From Nymphaea colorata (taxonomy: Eukaryota > Streptophyta > Magnoliopsida > Nymphaeales > Nymphaeaceae): a stretch of DNA of 64,000 nt. Where the stretch lies: the NCBI RefSeq assembly GCF_008831285.2, contig NC_045149.1, forward strand, positions 2,903,500 to 2,967,499. Reading direction: 5' to 3'. Below the pieces are notes generated by a model, which worked only from the letters and a program-made list of their open reading frames with translations, searched no databases and was not told where the DNA came from. The position numbers and the translations under genes were made by a program. Shown in pieces: positions 51,601 to 63,300 of the stretch; within the stretch, counting starts at the first letter, position 1; each line of letters begins with the position of its first letter.

Positions 51601-52110
51601 GTTCTGGTATGACAAAAGATGGTTGTTCGAGTCTTCCAACTTCAAAAGATCTGATAGATTCTCCAGGTTTGAAGGCAATGGTAGAGCCTAAACTGGCTAA
51701 ACCGTCTGCTATTGGGTTAAATTCTCTTTTGACATGTAAGAGTTGACATTCCTCGAATTGTCTTAAGAGGGAAGCTGCTAACTCTTGATATGGGATCAAT
51801 TTTTGATCTTTGACTTGCCAATCTCCATTGACCTGACTGACAGCTAAGAGAGAATCTCCAAAAATGCGAACTCTCTACACTTTAAATTTGAGCAACATTT
51901 TGAGTCCTTGGATTAGGGCCTCGTACTCTGCCATATTATGCGTGCAGGAAAAATTTAATTTGAGAGAGTAAGGAATCATTTCCCTTTCTGGTGTAATGAA
52001 AAGTATCCCAATGCCTGCCCCAGCTGTGCTTTTAGATCCATCAAAGTACATCTCCCAAATCGGCTCTGGTTCAGTTGTCAGGATTTGCTCATCTAAAAAT
52101 CATCATTTAT
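51600..52110 (-). pseudogene. Second (archaeal-like) RNase H of the Tat-type element
   Basis: After a shift and a stop following the first RNase H, the minus strand reads WEMYFDGSKSTAGAG, MAEYEALIQGLKML, FGDSLLAVSQVNGDWQVKD and REFNPIADGLASLGS. The four acidic residues of RNase H (D in FDGS, E in AEYE, D in GDS, D in IADG) are all present. This extra RNase H is the mark of the Tat lineage of plant Gypsy elements. A TAG at 51877-51875 lies after LLKFKV, and a frameshift near 51,590 separates it from integrase. Confidence 0.88.
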
Positions 52111-52289
52111 TCTAATTTCTTCATATAGAGGAAAATCTGCCAATTGGTCTGCAATGGCTTGCCCCTTGATTGATTTTTGTGACACATATTCCAAATCATA
52201 TTGCATCAGCAAAACCTGCCACTTTGCTATCCTTCAATTCAGAAATGGCTGTTCGAGGATATATTTGAGTGGATTAAGTTTGGATAAAG

Positions 52290-53630
52290 TTTAACTTCAC
52301 AAGCCAATAGATAATGCCTTAATTTTTGACACATCCACACCAAGGCTAAGCAAGTTTTTTCCATGTGCGAGTAGTTCTTTTCATACTGCACAAATGTCTT
52401 ACTGATGTAATAAATGGCATGTTCTATTCGACATCCTTCTTCATATTGAGCCAGAAATCCACCACAGGCTGAATCGTTAACTGTGATGTAAAGGAGTAGA
52501 GGTTCCCCTAAAATTGGAGGTTTTAAAATTGGTGGGCAAAGGAGATACTTCTTGATCTTTTCGAATGAGGCTTGACATTCATGCCCCCATTCAAATTTGA
52601 CTCCTTTCCGCAGTAAATGGTTGAAGGGTTCGCACCTCATGGCGAGATTAGATATAAACCTTCTGATTGACTGAATTCTGCCTTGCAAGCTGCGTAGCTC
52701 TTTAAGATTTGTTGGGGGTGACATTTCGATAATCGCCTTTGCTTTAGAAGGATCCATCTCGATTCCCTTTTCGCTGACCATAAATCCCAAAAGCTTACCG
52801 GATTCCACACCAAATACACATTTTTGCGGATTTAATCTAAGTTTGTATTGTAAGAGTCTATCAAAAACTTGAGAGAGAATGTTGATGTGATTCTCCCTTG
52901 TTTTTGACTTAATTAGTAGATCATCTACATATGCATCCATGATTTGATGCATTTGGTCATGAAAAATAGCTGCCATAGCCCTTTGATATGTTGCCCCAGC
53001 GTTCTTCAAACCAAATGGCATTACTGTATAGCAGAAGGTACCCCATGGAGTTGTAAATGATGTTTTAGCTTGATCTTGAGCTGCCAACTTAATTTGGTTA
53101 TAACCAGAATATCCATCCATAAAGGAGAACATAGCGTGACCTGCGGTACTGTCTACCAACAAGTCAATGTTTGGAAGTGGGTAGTCATCCTTTGGTGTAG
53201 CCTTATTCAAATCTCTGAAATCGATGCAGAGCCGAATTTTGCCATTTTTCTTTGGGACTACCACAATGTTTGCTAACCATTCAGGATAGTCGATTGTTCG
53301 GATGAACCTTGCCTTTAGTAGGTCTTCCAGGCCTTCCTTAACTTGCCCATCAAGACGAGGGTCTAGTTTCCTCAACTTTTGTTTGATTGGCTTGCATTCT
53401 AGTTTCAATGGTAGTCGATGCTCGACTAATTTTGTATCAAGTCCTGGCATGTCCTCATAAGTCCACGCAAAGGCTTCTTGATGCTTTTTGAGGAAGTCTA
53501 TCAACTCTTTTCTTTCTTCTGCTGAGAGACTTGTTCCAATTTGCAAAATCTTTGGACTCTCTTCCGTGCCAATGTTAATTTCCTCAATCGGATCATTAAT
53601 CAGAGGTAACGGTTGATCTTGCTTTCTCAT
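52290..53630 (-). pseudogene. Tat-type reverse transcriptase and first RNase H
   Basis: One long open frame carries FAWTYEDMPGLDTKLVEHRL, VVPKKNGKIRLCIDFRDLNK, motif A FSFMDGYSGYNQIKLA, the YVDD box (MDAYVDDLLIKSKTRENH), the connection (CEPFNHLLRKGVKFEWGHEC) and the first RNase H (EGCRIEHAIYYISKTFVQYE and ALVWMCQKLRHYLLACEV). Its catalytic Asp residues look intact. The frame is lost near 52,290; the tail GQAIADQLADFP is readable in another frame at about 52,150. It is the best preserved part of the element. Confidence 0.93.
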
Positions 53631-53870
53631 TTGGATGAACTCTGGACATTCGGCCTCAGTGAGTTCTGATTTATCTCCTTAAAAGCTTTTGATGTTTGAT
53701 CCTCAAATGCCATCCTAAAGATTGCAAAGAAGTTAGATGAATTTGAGACATTGTATATGGAAGTAATTTGCATTTGTCATTGTATTTTTGAAGGTATTAC
53801 AAAATGAAGACACTTGGTCTATTTGAGTACAATGACGACAAAATGACAAAATGATGGCGGATTTGTTGAT

Positions 53871-54750
53871 TCAAATTGATGGTGAACATCCGCCTATGGT
53901 ATTGCTCTTGATGAAAGGTACTGGCTTGAATTCTTCCTCAACATCCACTTTTTCATAGCTTTGGCACCCCAAGGCTTGGGTGCCTTGTTGTCCTGTCAAG
54001 GTAACTGGTTCCAAGATTCCATTTTCATGTTTGCCAAGGCCAGTAAATGGCTGGTAGCCATGGCGTATGAGTAAATCCAATCCTTTCTCATTCTGGCAGA
54101 ATTTCTTGAACAACGGATGACTTTTGTAACTTGTTTCAAGTTTGGTACCCTTTTTCACCCATACCTGTTTCTTTGGTTTCTGAATGGCCAATCTGCTAAG
54201 ACTTTGAGATATTTCTTCCTCTTTGCAGACTCGAATACTGGGTACCTCAATTGTATATGTTGGTACCGGAATCATTGGGTGTACAAGCCGACTTTCCCTA
54301 TCCTCTGCATAGATGGTTATAGAATTCCCGTTGTGAGTCCATTTGACACACTGATGTAGAGTGGAGGGAACTGCATTGGTAGCATGGATCCATGGCCTGC
54401 CAAGCAACAAGTTGAAGGAGGGTTCTATATCCACCACATGAAATAAAACCCGATGATACGTCTCAGAAATATTCAAATCCAGACATATGCATCCTAGGCA
54501 TGGTTGTCCTGTCCCGTCATATCCATGGATGAAAATTGTGGATGGAGTATAGTCGGCCTGTCTTATGTCCAACTCACGAGCTGTTTGTTGTGGACAGATG
54601 TTCAGGCTTGCTCCACCATCAATTAAAGTGGGAGACTCTGGTCCCCTTGTCTCTATCACTATGTGCAAGGCGTCATTGTGCGATGCACCTCCAGTTGGTA
54701 GATCTTTATCAGAGAATATGATCGGACTATTTTCACATAGTTCAAAAGCC
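53871..54750 (-). pseudogene. Tat-type protease with G-patch-like tail
   Basis: The frame at 54668-53871 carries the aspartic protease site TLIDGGASLNICP and the second half FNLLLGRPWIHATNAVPSTL. After a linker, residues about 204-238 (54,059-53,955) read GYQPFTGLGKHENGILEPV and end ALGCQS, which follows the spacing of a G-patch (GYxPGxGLGxxxxG...GLGY), although the second conserved Gly is a Phe-Thr pair. G-patches next to protease bind nucleic acid in betaretroviruses; the same role here is inferred. The frame before 54,668 continues upstream toward gag after a stop at about 54,771. Confidence 0.78.
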
Positions 54751-54770
54751 CATTCATTCCCCCTGTTAGG

Positions 54771-56272
54771 CTAAACCTCCCTTCTTGACTTCAGGTAAGG
54801 GTCCAATTCATTGAAAATGGATTCCAATGGTTCAGGGTCGCACACTTGTGACTTCTGATCAATCTCTGTTAGATGGTCTTGTTTAACCAGTCCGGTTTGT
54901 GCATTGATGGATCCTTTATCATGTTTGAAAAGCAATCCAAAGAAATCCAGGGACGCTGTATCCCTTTTGTTTGTCACCATAATTTGACGACATGTTGAAA
55001 ATCTGACCATCGAAATATTCCTTTGCCATGTTTAGGAAAAGATTCTTGAGAATGTCCGTTGTTCACTGACCTCTTTGATTATTTCTTTGTCAACTGCATC
55101 TTGCACAATATTTTTAAGTACAAGGCAGTCTTCTGTATCATGTCCTGGAGCGCGATGAAATTTGCAGAATTGCTCTTTGTTTTTCCCCATCATTGGTGGG
55201 GGGTTGGAGACTTTTGGGAGGAACAGAGTACCTCTGTCGATTAGCATACGCATGACCTCTTCATAACTCTGTTGTAATGGGGTGAATTTTCTATCGTACC
55301 CCATCTAGGATGTTTGTTTTTTGTGCCACTACTACTGCCACTAGCTCTGTCCATTACCCCTTTATTCTTGGGATATTCGGACTTTTCTTTCTTGAAGGCT
55401 GCAGCGTTGGCCACATGTTGGCTGGAGCATTCTGACTTCTGCTATTCTTCTTTGTATCTTCCCTTACTTTTACCGGGATGACAGCATCAAAAGCTCCATT
55501 CTCAATTCCTGCTTCAATGCATTCTGCCCTCTCAGTGAGATCGATGAAAGACTTGATTGGAGCATTGAAATGAGGCTCCTTAATGGTTGTGTCAAATTGT
55601 TTACGATCAATCCCAGTGCATGGGATTGAGAGATTGGGTCTCTCATCTTGTTGCAAGAAGACCTCCACCTCTGAATAAAATCTCTCACCTTTTCACCTGG
55701 CCTCTGTTTTAGATAGCATAATGTGTGATCGTTGGTGCAGTTTCAACGTTTTGAATGAACCTTTCGATGAAAAGGTTGATTAACATGTCAAAATTTTTCA
55801 ATTCCACTGGGTTGATGTGTTCCCGATACCATTGTGCTGCAATTCCTTCTAGGCTTCTAGGGAAACATCGAAAGAGGGCCCTATGATTGTGGCGGAATTT
55901 GTAGCATTCAGCAAAGAACATGGCCAAATGTGCCTTTGGGTCTCCATGGCCATCAAATTTGATAAATTTCTTGGGCAAGTTTTTTATGTGTTTGTCATTT
56001 TCGAAGCTTTCGTAGAAATCTTCGCAAGTGAAATTCCTCTTGTTCTTGCCTTTAAGTTGTACTGCATTTAACTTCTTTTCAACTTCCTGGATTTTTGTTT
56101 TCCAGGATTCTCCCTTCTTCTTTTTCTTGGGAGTTTTCGGTTCTTCCTCACTACTAGATTCTGTTGTAGCGTCTTCAGAAGAGTCTGAACTGCTTGATGA
56201 GTACTTTCTTGTTTTCTTCCCTTTCTTTTTGGCTTTTTCTGCCTGCGCTTGTTCTTCATTGAACATGATCAT
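54771..56272 (-). pseudogene. Tat-type gag, frameshifted
   Basis: The N-terminal part (56272-55709) is Lys/Ser-rich, then FIKFDGHGDPKAHLAMFFAE and FPRSLEGIAAQWYREHINPV mark the retrotransposon gag domain. A shift near 55,700 leads to RDFIQRWRSSCNKM and LIVNNLTQPLRSLI, another shift to FNAPIKSFIDLTERAECIEA, and the frame at 55304-55032 carries the knuckle-like FCKFHRAPGHDTEDCLVLKN. A further piece at 55010-54771 leads to protease. At least three shifts or stops break the protein. Gag would form the particle that packages element RNA. Confidence 0.85.
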
Positions 56273-56646
56273 GTATTTCCGAATCTTCTGTATTCCTCAA
56301 ATTCCGGTCATTTATTTCCAGCTTGGGAGGTGTTTCTGAGGAGGATTCTTCTCCCCTGTCTCCTATAAAGGTTGATCAACTCCATTTCACTCCTTCTCCT
56401 GCTTTGGCTTCTGGTTTCAACCATAAAGCGGATGTTCACTTGCAAGAAGAAAAATTGAAAATGTTAGGATGTGAATTGATGAGAGATGACAAATTTTGAT
56501 TACATATTAAAAGAAAGATGAGAATGACAAAACTTGACAAAGTTTAACATAACTTGACAAAACTTGACAAATTTTGGCTTAATGACAGTGAACTAGACAT
56601 GACAATCTAGGACAGAAGGATAGATGGGCGGACTTCATCCACCATT

Positions 56647-57767
56647 TTACATATTCGGGACCCATTCCTGGACCAAAGACAAGATACAAGTGAGCAAATG
56701 ATTCCCAACGTGTTGGGCATAGGTGTATATCCCGGACCACTCTTCAGTGTCTAGTTCACACTCCACAATGGCTCCTTCCGACTCAATTGGATATGCCTTC
56801 CTCTGACGCAGTGAGAATTGCCTGAGGCAACGCTCTGGATGATATTCAATTATGAAAAACGGTCCCAATAGAAGACTTCCTCTGACTGGGTTGTAAGTGT
56901 ATCTTGACTTGATGACCTCTCGATCAAAGAAGTCCCAAATGATGGTGGAGTCATCAACTTCCTCCATCTTTCTGCGGTAGTGCTCCATACTGGATAACTG
57001 ACCGTCTGTGTTTTGAAAATGACATGATTGTGGCCCCACATGTTTGTAGAACCATGCTTGCAGTGCAAAGACACATCCTTCTATCGAGTCTGCATCTCCA
57101 ATTGAAAATTTGGCCAACCCTCTGTAAAGGAATGCCAAGGCTGCCATTGCTATGGAAATGTGACGGACTTTGACATGCCCCCATTTTCTGAAGAGGCGAG
57201 CTATGCGGAAATCCATTATATGTTCTTCATTATTGAAGAAGATAAGACCCACGGTACAAGTCACCATGGAGTTTTGTACTTGTCTGCAACACTTCTAGAT
57301 AGTGACGCAGAGTTGACAAATTGGGAGTATGTTTCACCAAGCTCTTGTAGTTGAAGATATTGATGTCCATCTTTCTCTAGAAAATGCCAACTCCTTTTCC
57401 CTGTGAGTTTACGAATCACTTCTAGAGTTTTGACTTGACCTTGGTTTACAAGGAACTGGTCTTCAATTGGACCTCTTGGGTCACTTTTTGGTTCTGGCAA
57501 ACCCATAATGTTGGAGAACTCATCAAGAGTGATTGTCATTTCACCCCATGGAAACCAGAATGTGTTGGTCCTTGGGTTCCATCTTTCAGCAATTGCATGG
57601 ATTAGATTGCCATTGATAGGTTGTATGGCAAGACTGACTGCTTCTTCAAGACCGCAATCCTCTAAGTGATCCGGGAACATACACCGAAAAGTTGGGTACC
57701 ATGAAAGATACCACTGAGGTAGGTAGACTCCACTTGGATGATGCGAAGTCCGGATCGGCCTTGACAT
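56647..57767 (-). pseudogene. Extra ORF with plant mobile domain (PMD), upstream of gag
   Basis: From the Met at 57767 the minus strand reads LIHAIAERWNPRTNTFWFPW, GEMTITLDEFSNIMGLPEP and, after a frameshift near 57,265, VRHISIAMAALAFLYRGLAK and ADSIEGCVFALQAWFYKHVG, ending EWSGIYTYAQHVGNHLL before a stop at 56647. This is the plant mobile domain (aminotransferase-like) known from MAIN/MAIL1 proteins and from some Gypsy and MULE elements. It shares strand and position with the extra 5' ORF of Ogre/Tat elements. The frame upstream of 57767 is open to 57989 but separated by a stop at 57788-57786, so the Met at 57767 is a reasonable start. About 374 codons including the shift. Confidence 0.85.
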
Positions 57768-58582
57768 GACCCGAATAGGATGTGGTCATATGGGAAGATA
57801 CTTTCTGAGTCCATCTAGACAAGAGAAGGTATTAGACTTTGACATGAATTGACCCAATAGAGACTCGAGAAGAGTTTTGACATTGGGTTTGGACATAGAC
57901 TTAGGGGCAAAGTAAAACATCAATGCGTCCAAACAAGCAGTTAATGAAAAATTGATAATGCAATTCCTAGGACTCTTGCCTATATGCATTATTTTGAAAA
58001 TTGGTCTTGGAACCTATGGAAAATAAATGGGTAAATGGTTCTTTATTTATCCAAAATTTATGGTATACCTATATACCAAATTTATGGTACTAGCATTGAC
58101 TCCTCCAAGGGTTTTTCTAGATTTGGGCACTCCATTTCTCCTTGTTCACCCATCGATATACCGGGACTATTGTCCGTTTCGGTACTAATGGGGGGACTTC
58201 TCAGTCCAATTGGGTGGTCCAGTTGTAAGGCTATATCTTGGACTAATGTCCTAGAAATAGCCCGGCAACATGATGACCGGGATATGTATAGGTAAGGATT
58301 GTTTTTCAAAATTCATGAGAAGATGCAAAATAGATGGCTCTATTGCATACATTCCTAATAGATGGATTTGAAATTTTGAGAGCATACATGGGCTGCATAC
58401 AATCCTTAAATTGAGGAGGGGTAGGATAAATTGAAATGAATGAGGTTCATGAAATCTCCTCAATGTACACTACATGATGTCGGTATGCATTTTTGCGATT
58501 TTTTTTTTTGTGCAATTGATGTCCGACATTGGTGAAAATAACTCATATATGATCCAAATAAGTCTTTAGACAACAATGACGG

Positions 58583-58602
58583 GTCCCACCGGGCGTGCCA
58601 TC
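58583..58602 (-). other. Primer-binding site region of the Tat-type element
   Basis: Directly after the 5' LTR end (GGTGCGAACA) the minus strand reads GATGGCACGCCCGGTGGGAC. A TGG-starting, GC-rich 18-mer two bases from the LTR is where the tRNA primer site belongs. I did not identify the tRNA. Confidence 0.65.
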
Positions 58603-60216
58603 TGTTCGCACCCCACTCCTTTTTTCAAGGAGGTCGAAATGCGAGTCAGCAAAATTCTTTTAAAATTGGGGTTTTGAGAAAATTTTCAAGAGAAAGGGAT
58701 CCGCTCGTCGGTACGAGGTCCAACCATTCCTGCCGCCTTTAACAGGGGTAATTAGACCAAGGACTAAGGATCATTTGGATCATATACGAGTTATTGATGT
58801 AAGTCCTATATGCTTATGCATTGAGGTTTTGGATTCAAGAACCGAAATTCATTTTTTTGAATAAATGAATTTGAATATTGGGGGTTTTCAAGTTGGTTTA
58901 AAACCTTTGTTTTGGTGTTATTTGAAACACATAATTCTTGAGGATTTTTGAAGATTTGGAATTGAGTTCTTTGTTGTGAACTCTAGATGATGATGATCAT
59001 CTTATGATAAAAATTGATTTTGAACTCTTCTTTTGTCAAATCATGTGATTTGTAGAATTCATTCTTTTGAAAGAACATAGGTTCCAAATTGTTAGAAAAC
59101 ATGTTGTTTTTCAAATGCACTTTGGCCAAAAGATTATGAATGCATTGCTTGTGTTTTCTTTTGAAGTTAAGTGAGGTTTACAAATTCTCATTGCAATATG
59201 ACTTGGTCACTTTTTGCAACTTAAATTTGAATCACTTAATTTCTTGAGAATGTGCATGTGGTGCCATTGATTTTGAGTGAAAGTGAATGCATGAAACGAG
59301 AATGGAAACTATATGGAACATTCATTCTTCTCTCTCTCATAATCCTCAAGATTCATTCATATGAAACATACATTCTTCACTCCCTCATAATCTCTCAAAG
59401 TCCGTATTGCACGTCATACAATCTATGCATGAAGATTGATTAAAATGTAGGACTTTCTCTATATGTGCTCATTATATGATTAAGCACATGAATTAGAGAT
59501 GTAGTCCATAAGCTTGAGGCTTGACATAAAATTATCAAAATGATGAAAATATATAAATGATGTCAAGTTCAATCTTTGAAATGGATGGGAGACTGGAGGA
59601 CATCCACTTTTGTCTCAAAATAGCTAAAAATCAGACTTGTGTTGATTTAAATAGCTGAAAATTGTGGACATTGATTCCAATAAATATGTTGTTTCTTAGA
59701 TGGAAATGACAAGTTTTTCAAATAGATTCAAATTCCAGATTTCGTAGTAATGAAATCATCAACTCTTTGGATGATTCTAGGAGTTGGTATTTCAAATATG
59801 TAAATTTTGATATTCTTAAACCAATTCCTATGAAACATGGTCTGATTTCAACAACATACATACATCTTACGTATGGTTTGCTGAAATTAAGTAAAAATGA
59901 AATGAAATGATTTCATATCTTGCACTAGAAAATCAATAAAAATGGCCCATTTCCTTAAAACCGGTTTGGAAACATGTTCCAACCTGATTTTAAGGGAGGA
60001 ATGTAATTTTTGACAAGAAATCGGATACATATATGTACATATATAACAATGTATACATATACGTACCTTACTTTTCAAAATGAAATTTTATCAAGGGACC
60101 GCATGACTCATGAATCATGATGATTCATGGCTGGGTTCTTTTATGTAGGAAGATTGAAACTTGTTTCAAATCTTCCCTACTACCCTTGATTAATTAAATT
60201 GAAAGACATGAATCAA
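58603..60216 (-). repeat. 5' LTR of the Tat-type element, cut by the gap
   Basis: It begins (on +) TGTTCGCACCCCACTCC and matches 45455-47080 with substitutions (for example CACCCC for CACCAC at the start, GTTCC for GTACC near 59,080, AAACGAG for AAATGAG near 59,295) and a net 12-base length difference. Only the last 1.6 kb of the LTR is present; the rest is lost at the N run. Confidence 0.88.
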
Positions 60217-60316
60217 NNNNNNNNNNNNNNNNNNNNNNNNNNNNNNNNNNNNNNNNNNNNNNNNNNNNNNNNNNNNNNNNNNNNNNNNNNNNNNNNNNNN
60301 NNNNNNNNNNNNNNNN
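60217..60316. other. Assembly gap (100 N)
   Basis: Exactly 100 N, the usual placeholder for a scaffold gap of unknown size. It falls inside the 5' LTR of the Tat-type element, a repeat that assemblers find hard to span. Confidence 0.98.
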
Positions 60317-63300
60317 AGTTTTTATCAAGTTGTTGCAGCCAAGGAGCTAGGAGAGAGAAGCCAAGGAGGAAAAGAAAATTTGTCCAAGCCCTCTTCCCCC
60401 CTCTCTCTCTCATTTTCTTCTTCATTTCCTTTATCTTTTATCAAGTTTGCTAAGTTATGGTACTTAGTGAACCCTTACTTAGGATTTTCCTAGAGAGAAG
60501 CTCTCTCTTCCCACTGCAAATTCCAGCAAGTCATTTTCTTTTTCTTACTTCGCTAAGCTCGAATCCAAACTTAGATTCTTGCTTATGATTGCTTGATTAG
60601 AAAACAATTAAAGAAGAAGATTGAACATCAAGACCGACCGCAAAGTAGGTGATTTTTAACTTATTTCTCATCTATTTTAGCTTCTTATTGGTTCATTTAA
60701 TTTCACCAATTCGTGAGAGAGGTTTATTTTCATTTATTTTATATTGGGAATGATGTCCAGTTAGGAGAAAACTACGATTAAATTGTACATGTTAATGCAT
60801 AATGCATACATGAGTCCAGTTTTTTTAAAAAGATGAACCAATGTGTTCGCACCACACTCCTTTTTTCAAGGAGGTTGAAATGCGAGTCAGCAAATTCTTT
60901 TAAAATTGGGGTTTGAGAAAATTTTCAAGAGAAAGGGATCCCTCGTCGGTACGGGTCCAACCATTCCTGCGCCTTTAACAGGGGTAATAGACCAAGGACT
61001 AGGATCATTTGGATCATATACGAGTTATTGATGTAAGTCCTATATGCTTATGCATTGAGGTTTTGGATTCAAGAACCGAAATTCATTTTTTTGAATAAAT
61101 GAATTTGAATATTGGGGTTTCAAGTTGGTTTAAAAACCTTTGTTTTGGTGTTATTTGAAACACATAATTCTTGAGGATTTTTGAAGATTTGGAATTGAGT
61201 TCTTGTTGTGAACTCTAGATAATGATGATCATCTTATGATAAAAATTGATTTGAACTCTTCTTTTGTCAAATCATGTGATTTGTAGAATTCTTCTTTTGA
61301 AAGAACATAGGTACCAAATTGTTAGAAAACATGTTGTTTTTCAAATGCACTTTGGCCAAAGGTTATGATGCATTGCTTGTGTTTTCTTTTGAAGTTAAGT
61401 GAGGTTTACAAATTCTCATTGCAATATGACTTGGTCACTTTTGCAACTTAAATTTGAATCACTTAATTCCTGAGAATGTGCATGTGGTGCCATTGATTTT
61501 GAGTGAAGTGAATGCATGAAATGAGAATGGAAACTATATGGAACATTCATTCTTCTCTCTCTCATAATCCTTCAAGATTCATTCATATGAAACATACATT
61601 CTTCACTCCCTCATAATCTCTCAAAGTCCGTATTGCACGTCATATAATCTATGCATGAAGATTGATTAAAATGTAGGACATTCTCTATATGTTCTCATAT
61701 ATGATTAAGCACATGAATTAGAGATGTAGTCCATAGCTTGAGGCTTGACATAAATTATCAAAATGGTGAAAATATATAAATGATGTCAAGTTAAATCTTT
61801 GAAATGGATGGGAGACGTGGAGGACATCCACTTTGTCTCAAAATAGCTAAAAATCAGACATTGTGTTGATTTAAATAGCTGAAAATTGTCGACATTGATT
61901 CCAATAATATGTTGTTCGTAGATAGAAATGACAAGTCTTTCAAATAGATTCAAATTCCAGATTTGATAGTAATGAAATCGTCAACTCTTTTGGATGATTA
62001 TAGGATAGTTGGTATTTCAAATATGTAAACTTTGACTTCTTAAACCAATTCTATGAAACATGATCTGATTTCAACACATACATACATCTTACGTATGGAT
62101 TTGCTGAAATTAAGTAAAATGAAATGAAAATGATTCATAGTCTTGCACTAGAAAATCAATAAAAATGGCCATTTCCTTAAAAACCAGTTTGAAACATGTT
62201 CCAACCTTATTTTAAGGAGGAATGTAATTTTTGACAGAAATCGGATACATATATGACATATATAACAATGTATACATATACGTACCTTACTTTTCAAATG
62301 AAATTTTATCAAGGGACCGCATGACTCATGAATCATGATGATTCATGGTTGGTTCTTTATGTAGGAAGATTGAAAACTTGTTTCAAATCTTCCTACTACC
62401 CTTGATTAATTAAATTGAAAGGCATGAATCAAAATGACTGTGAATAAGAAAGAAAATAAAACAATACTCAAGCTTATTCGTCATCATTTCGCCATGCAAT
62501 GGTGGATCACATTCATAAAAACGTATCCATCCCTTATAGGCATTTTCATCATATACGTGATGTAGCAAAATCACTCTCTCACCGTGGAATTCTCTCATAG
62601 TAGGGAGTTCAAAATGGTATTAAGTTGATTCCTTTGAAAGGGACGTGGCCTTAGGGCCCATTTCAAAATTTGATACTTGGGTTCATATTTAAGAAAAACC
62701 GACATATGCATGCATTATGCATTAACATGTACATTGAAGCGTAGGTTTCCCTTAGCTGGACATCATTCCCAGCCGTAAGCAAATGAAATAAACCCTCCCA
62801 CGAATTGCTGGAATTAAAATAAATCAACAATAAGCTAAAGTAGAAGAGAAGTGAGTTAGATCACCTACCTTGCGGTCGGTCTTGATGTTTGTCCTTCGTC
62901 TTCACTGGTTTTCTACTCAAGCAATCCTAAGCAGGAATCCAACCGTGGATTCAAGCTTAGCAAAGCTAGAATAAGAAATAGCTTGCTTGCTGGAATTTAG
63001 AGTGGTAAAGAGGGCTTCTCACCGCGAAAATCCTAAGTAAGGGTTCACTTAAGCACCCTAACTTAGCAAAATCAATGGGGAGAATAGAAGAAAGTGAGAA
63101 GAGAATGAGAGAAAAAGGGAAGGGGGCTTGGACGAACCTCTTCTCTCTTCCTTGGCTTCTCCCTCCTAGTTCCTTGGCTGCAGCATTTTGATAGAATCTC
63201 CAAAATTTCGTCCTCCCCTTGGTGGCCAAGGGGAGGTTTATATAGAGGAGGAGGTGGGTTTCAACCACCTTCTTAACTCACCTTGGGAACTTGCTTAAGA

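Larger units (their letters stand above)
45455..60216 (-). mobile_element. Large Tat-lineage Ty3/Gypsy retrotransposon with plant-mobile-domain ORF, inactive
   Basis: Read on the minus strand, the element has a 5' LTR (from the N gap to 58603), primer site, extra ORF with plant mobile domain, gag, protease, reverse transcriptase-RNase H, second RNase H, integrase, a purine tract and a 3' LTR (49280-45455). The internal part is 9,322 bases and the LTR 3,826, so a full copy would be about 17 kb, as in Tat/Ogre-type elements. Two RNase H domains and a DGGA protease also point to Tat. Frameshifts lie in the mobile-domain ORF, gag, at the end of reverse transcriptase and before integrase; stops lie in the second RNase H and integrase. 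A possible 5-bp target CAATG lies at 45450-45454. Confidence 0.9.
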
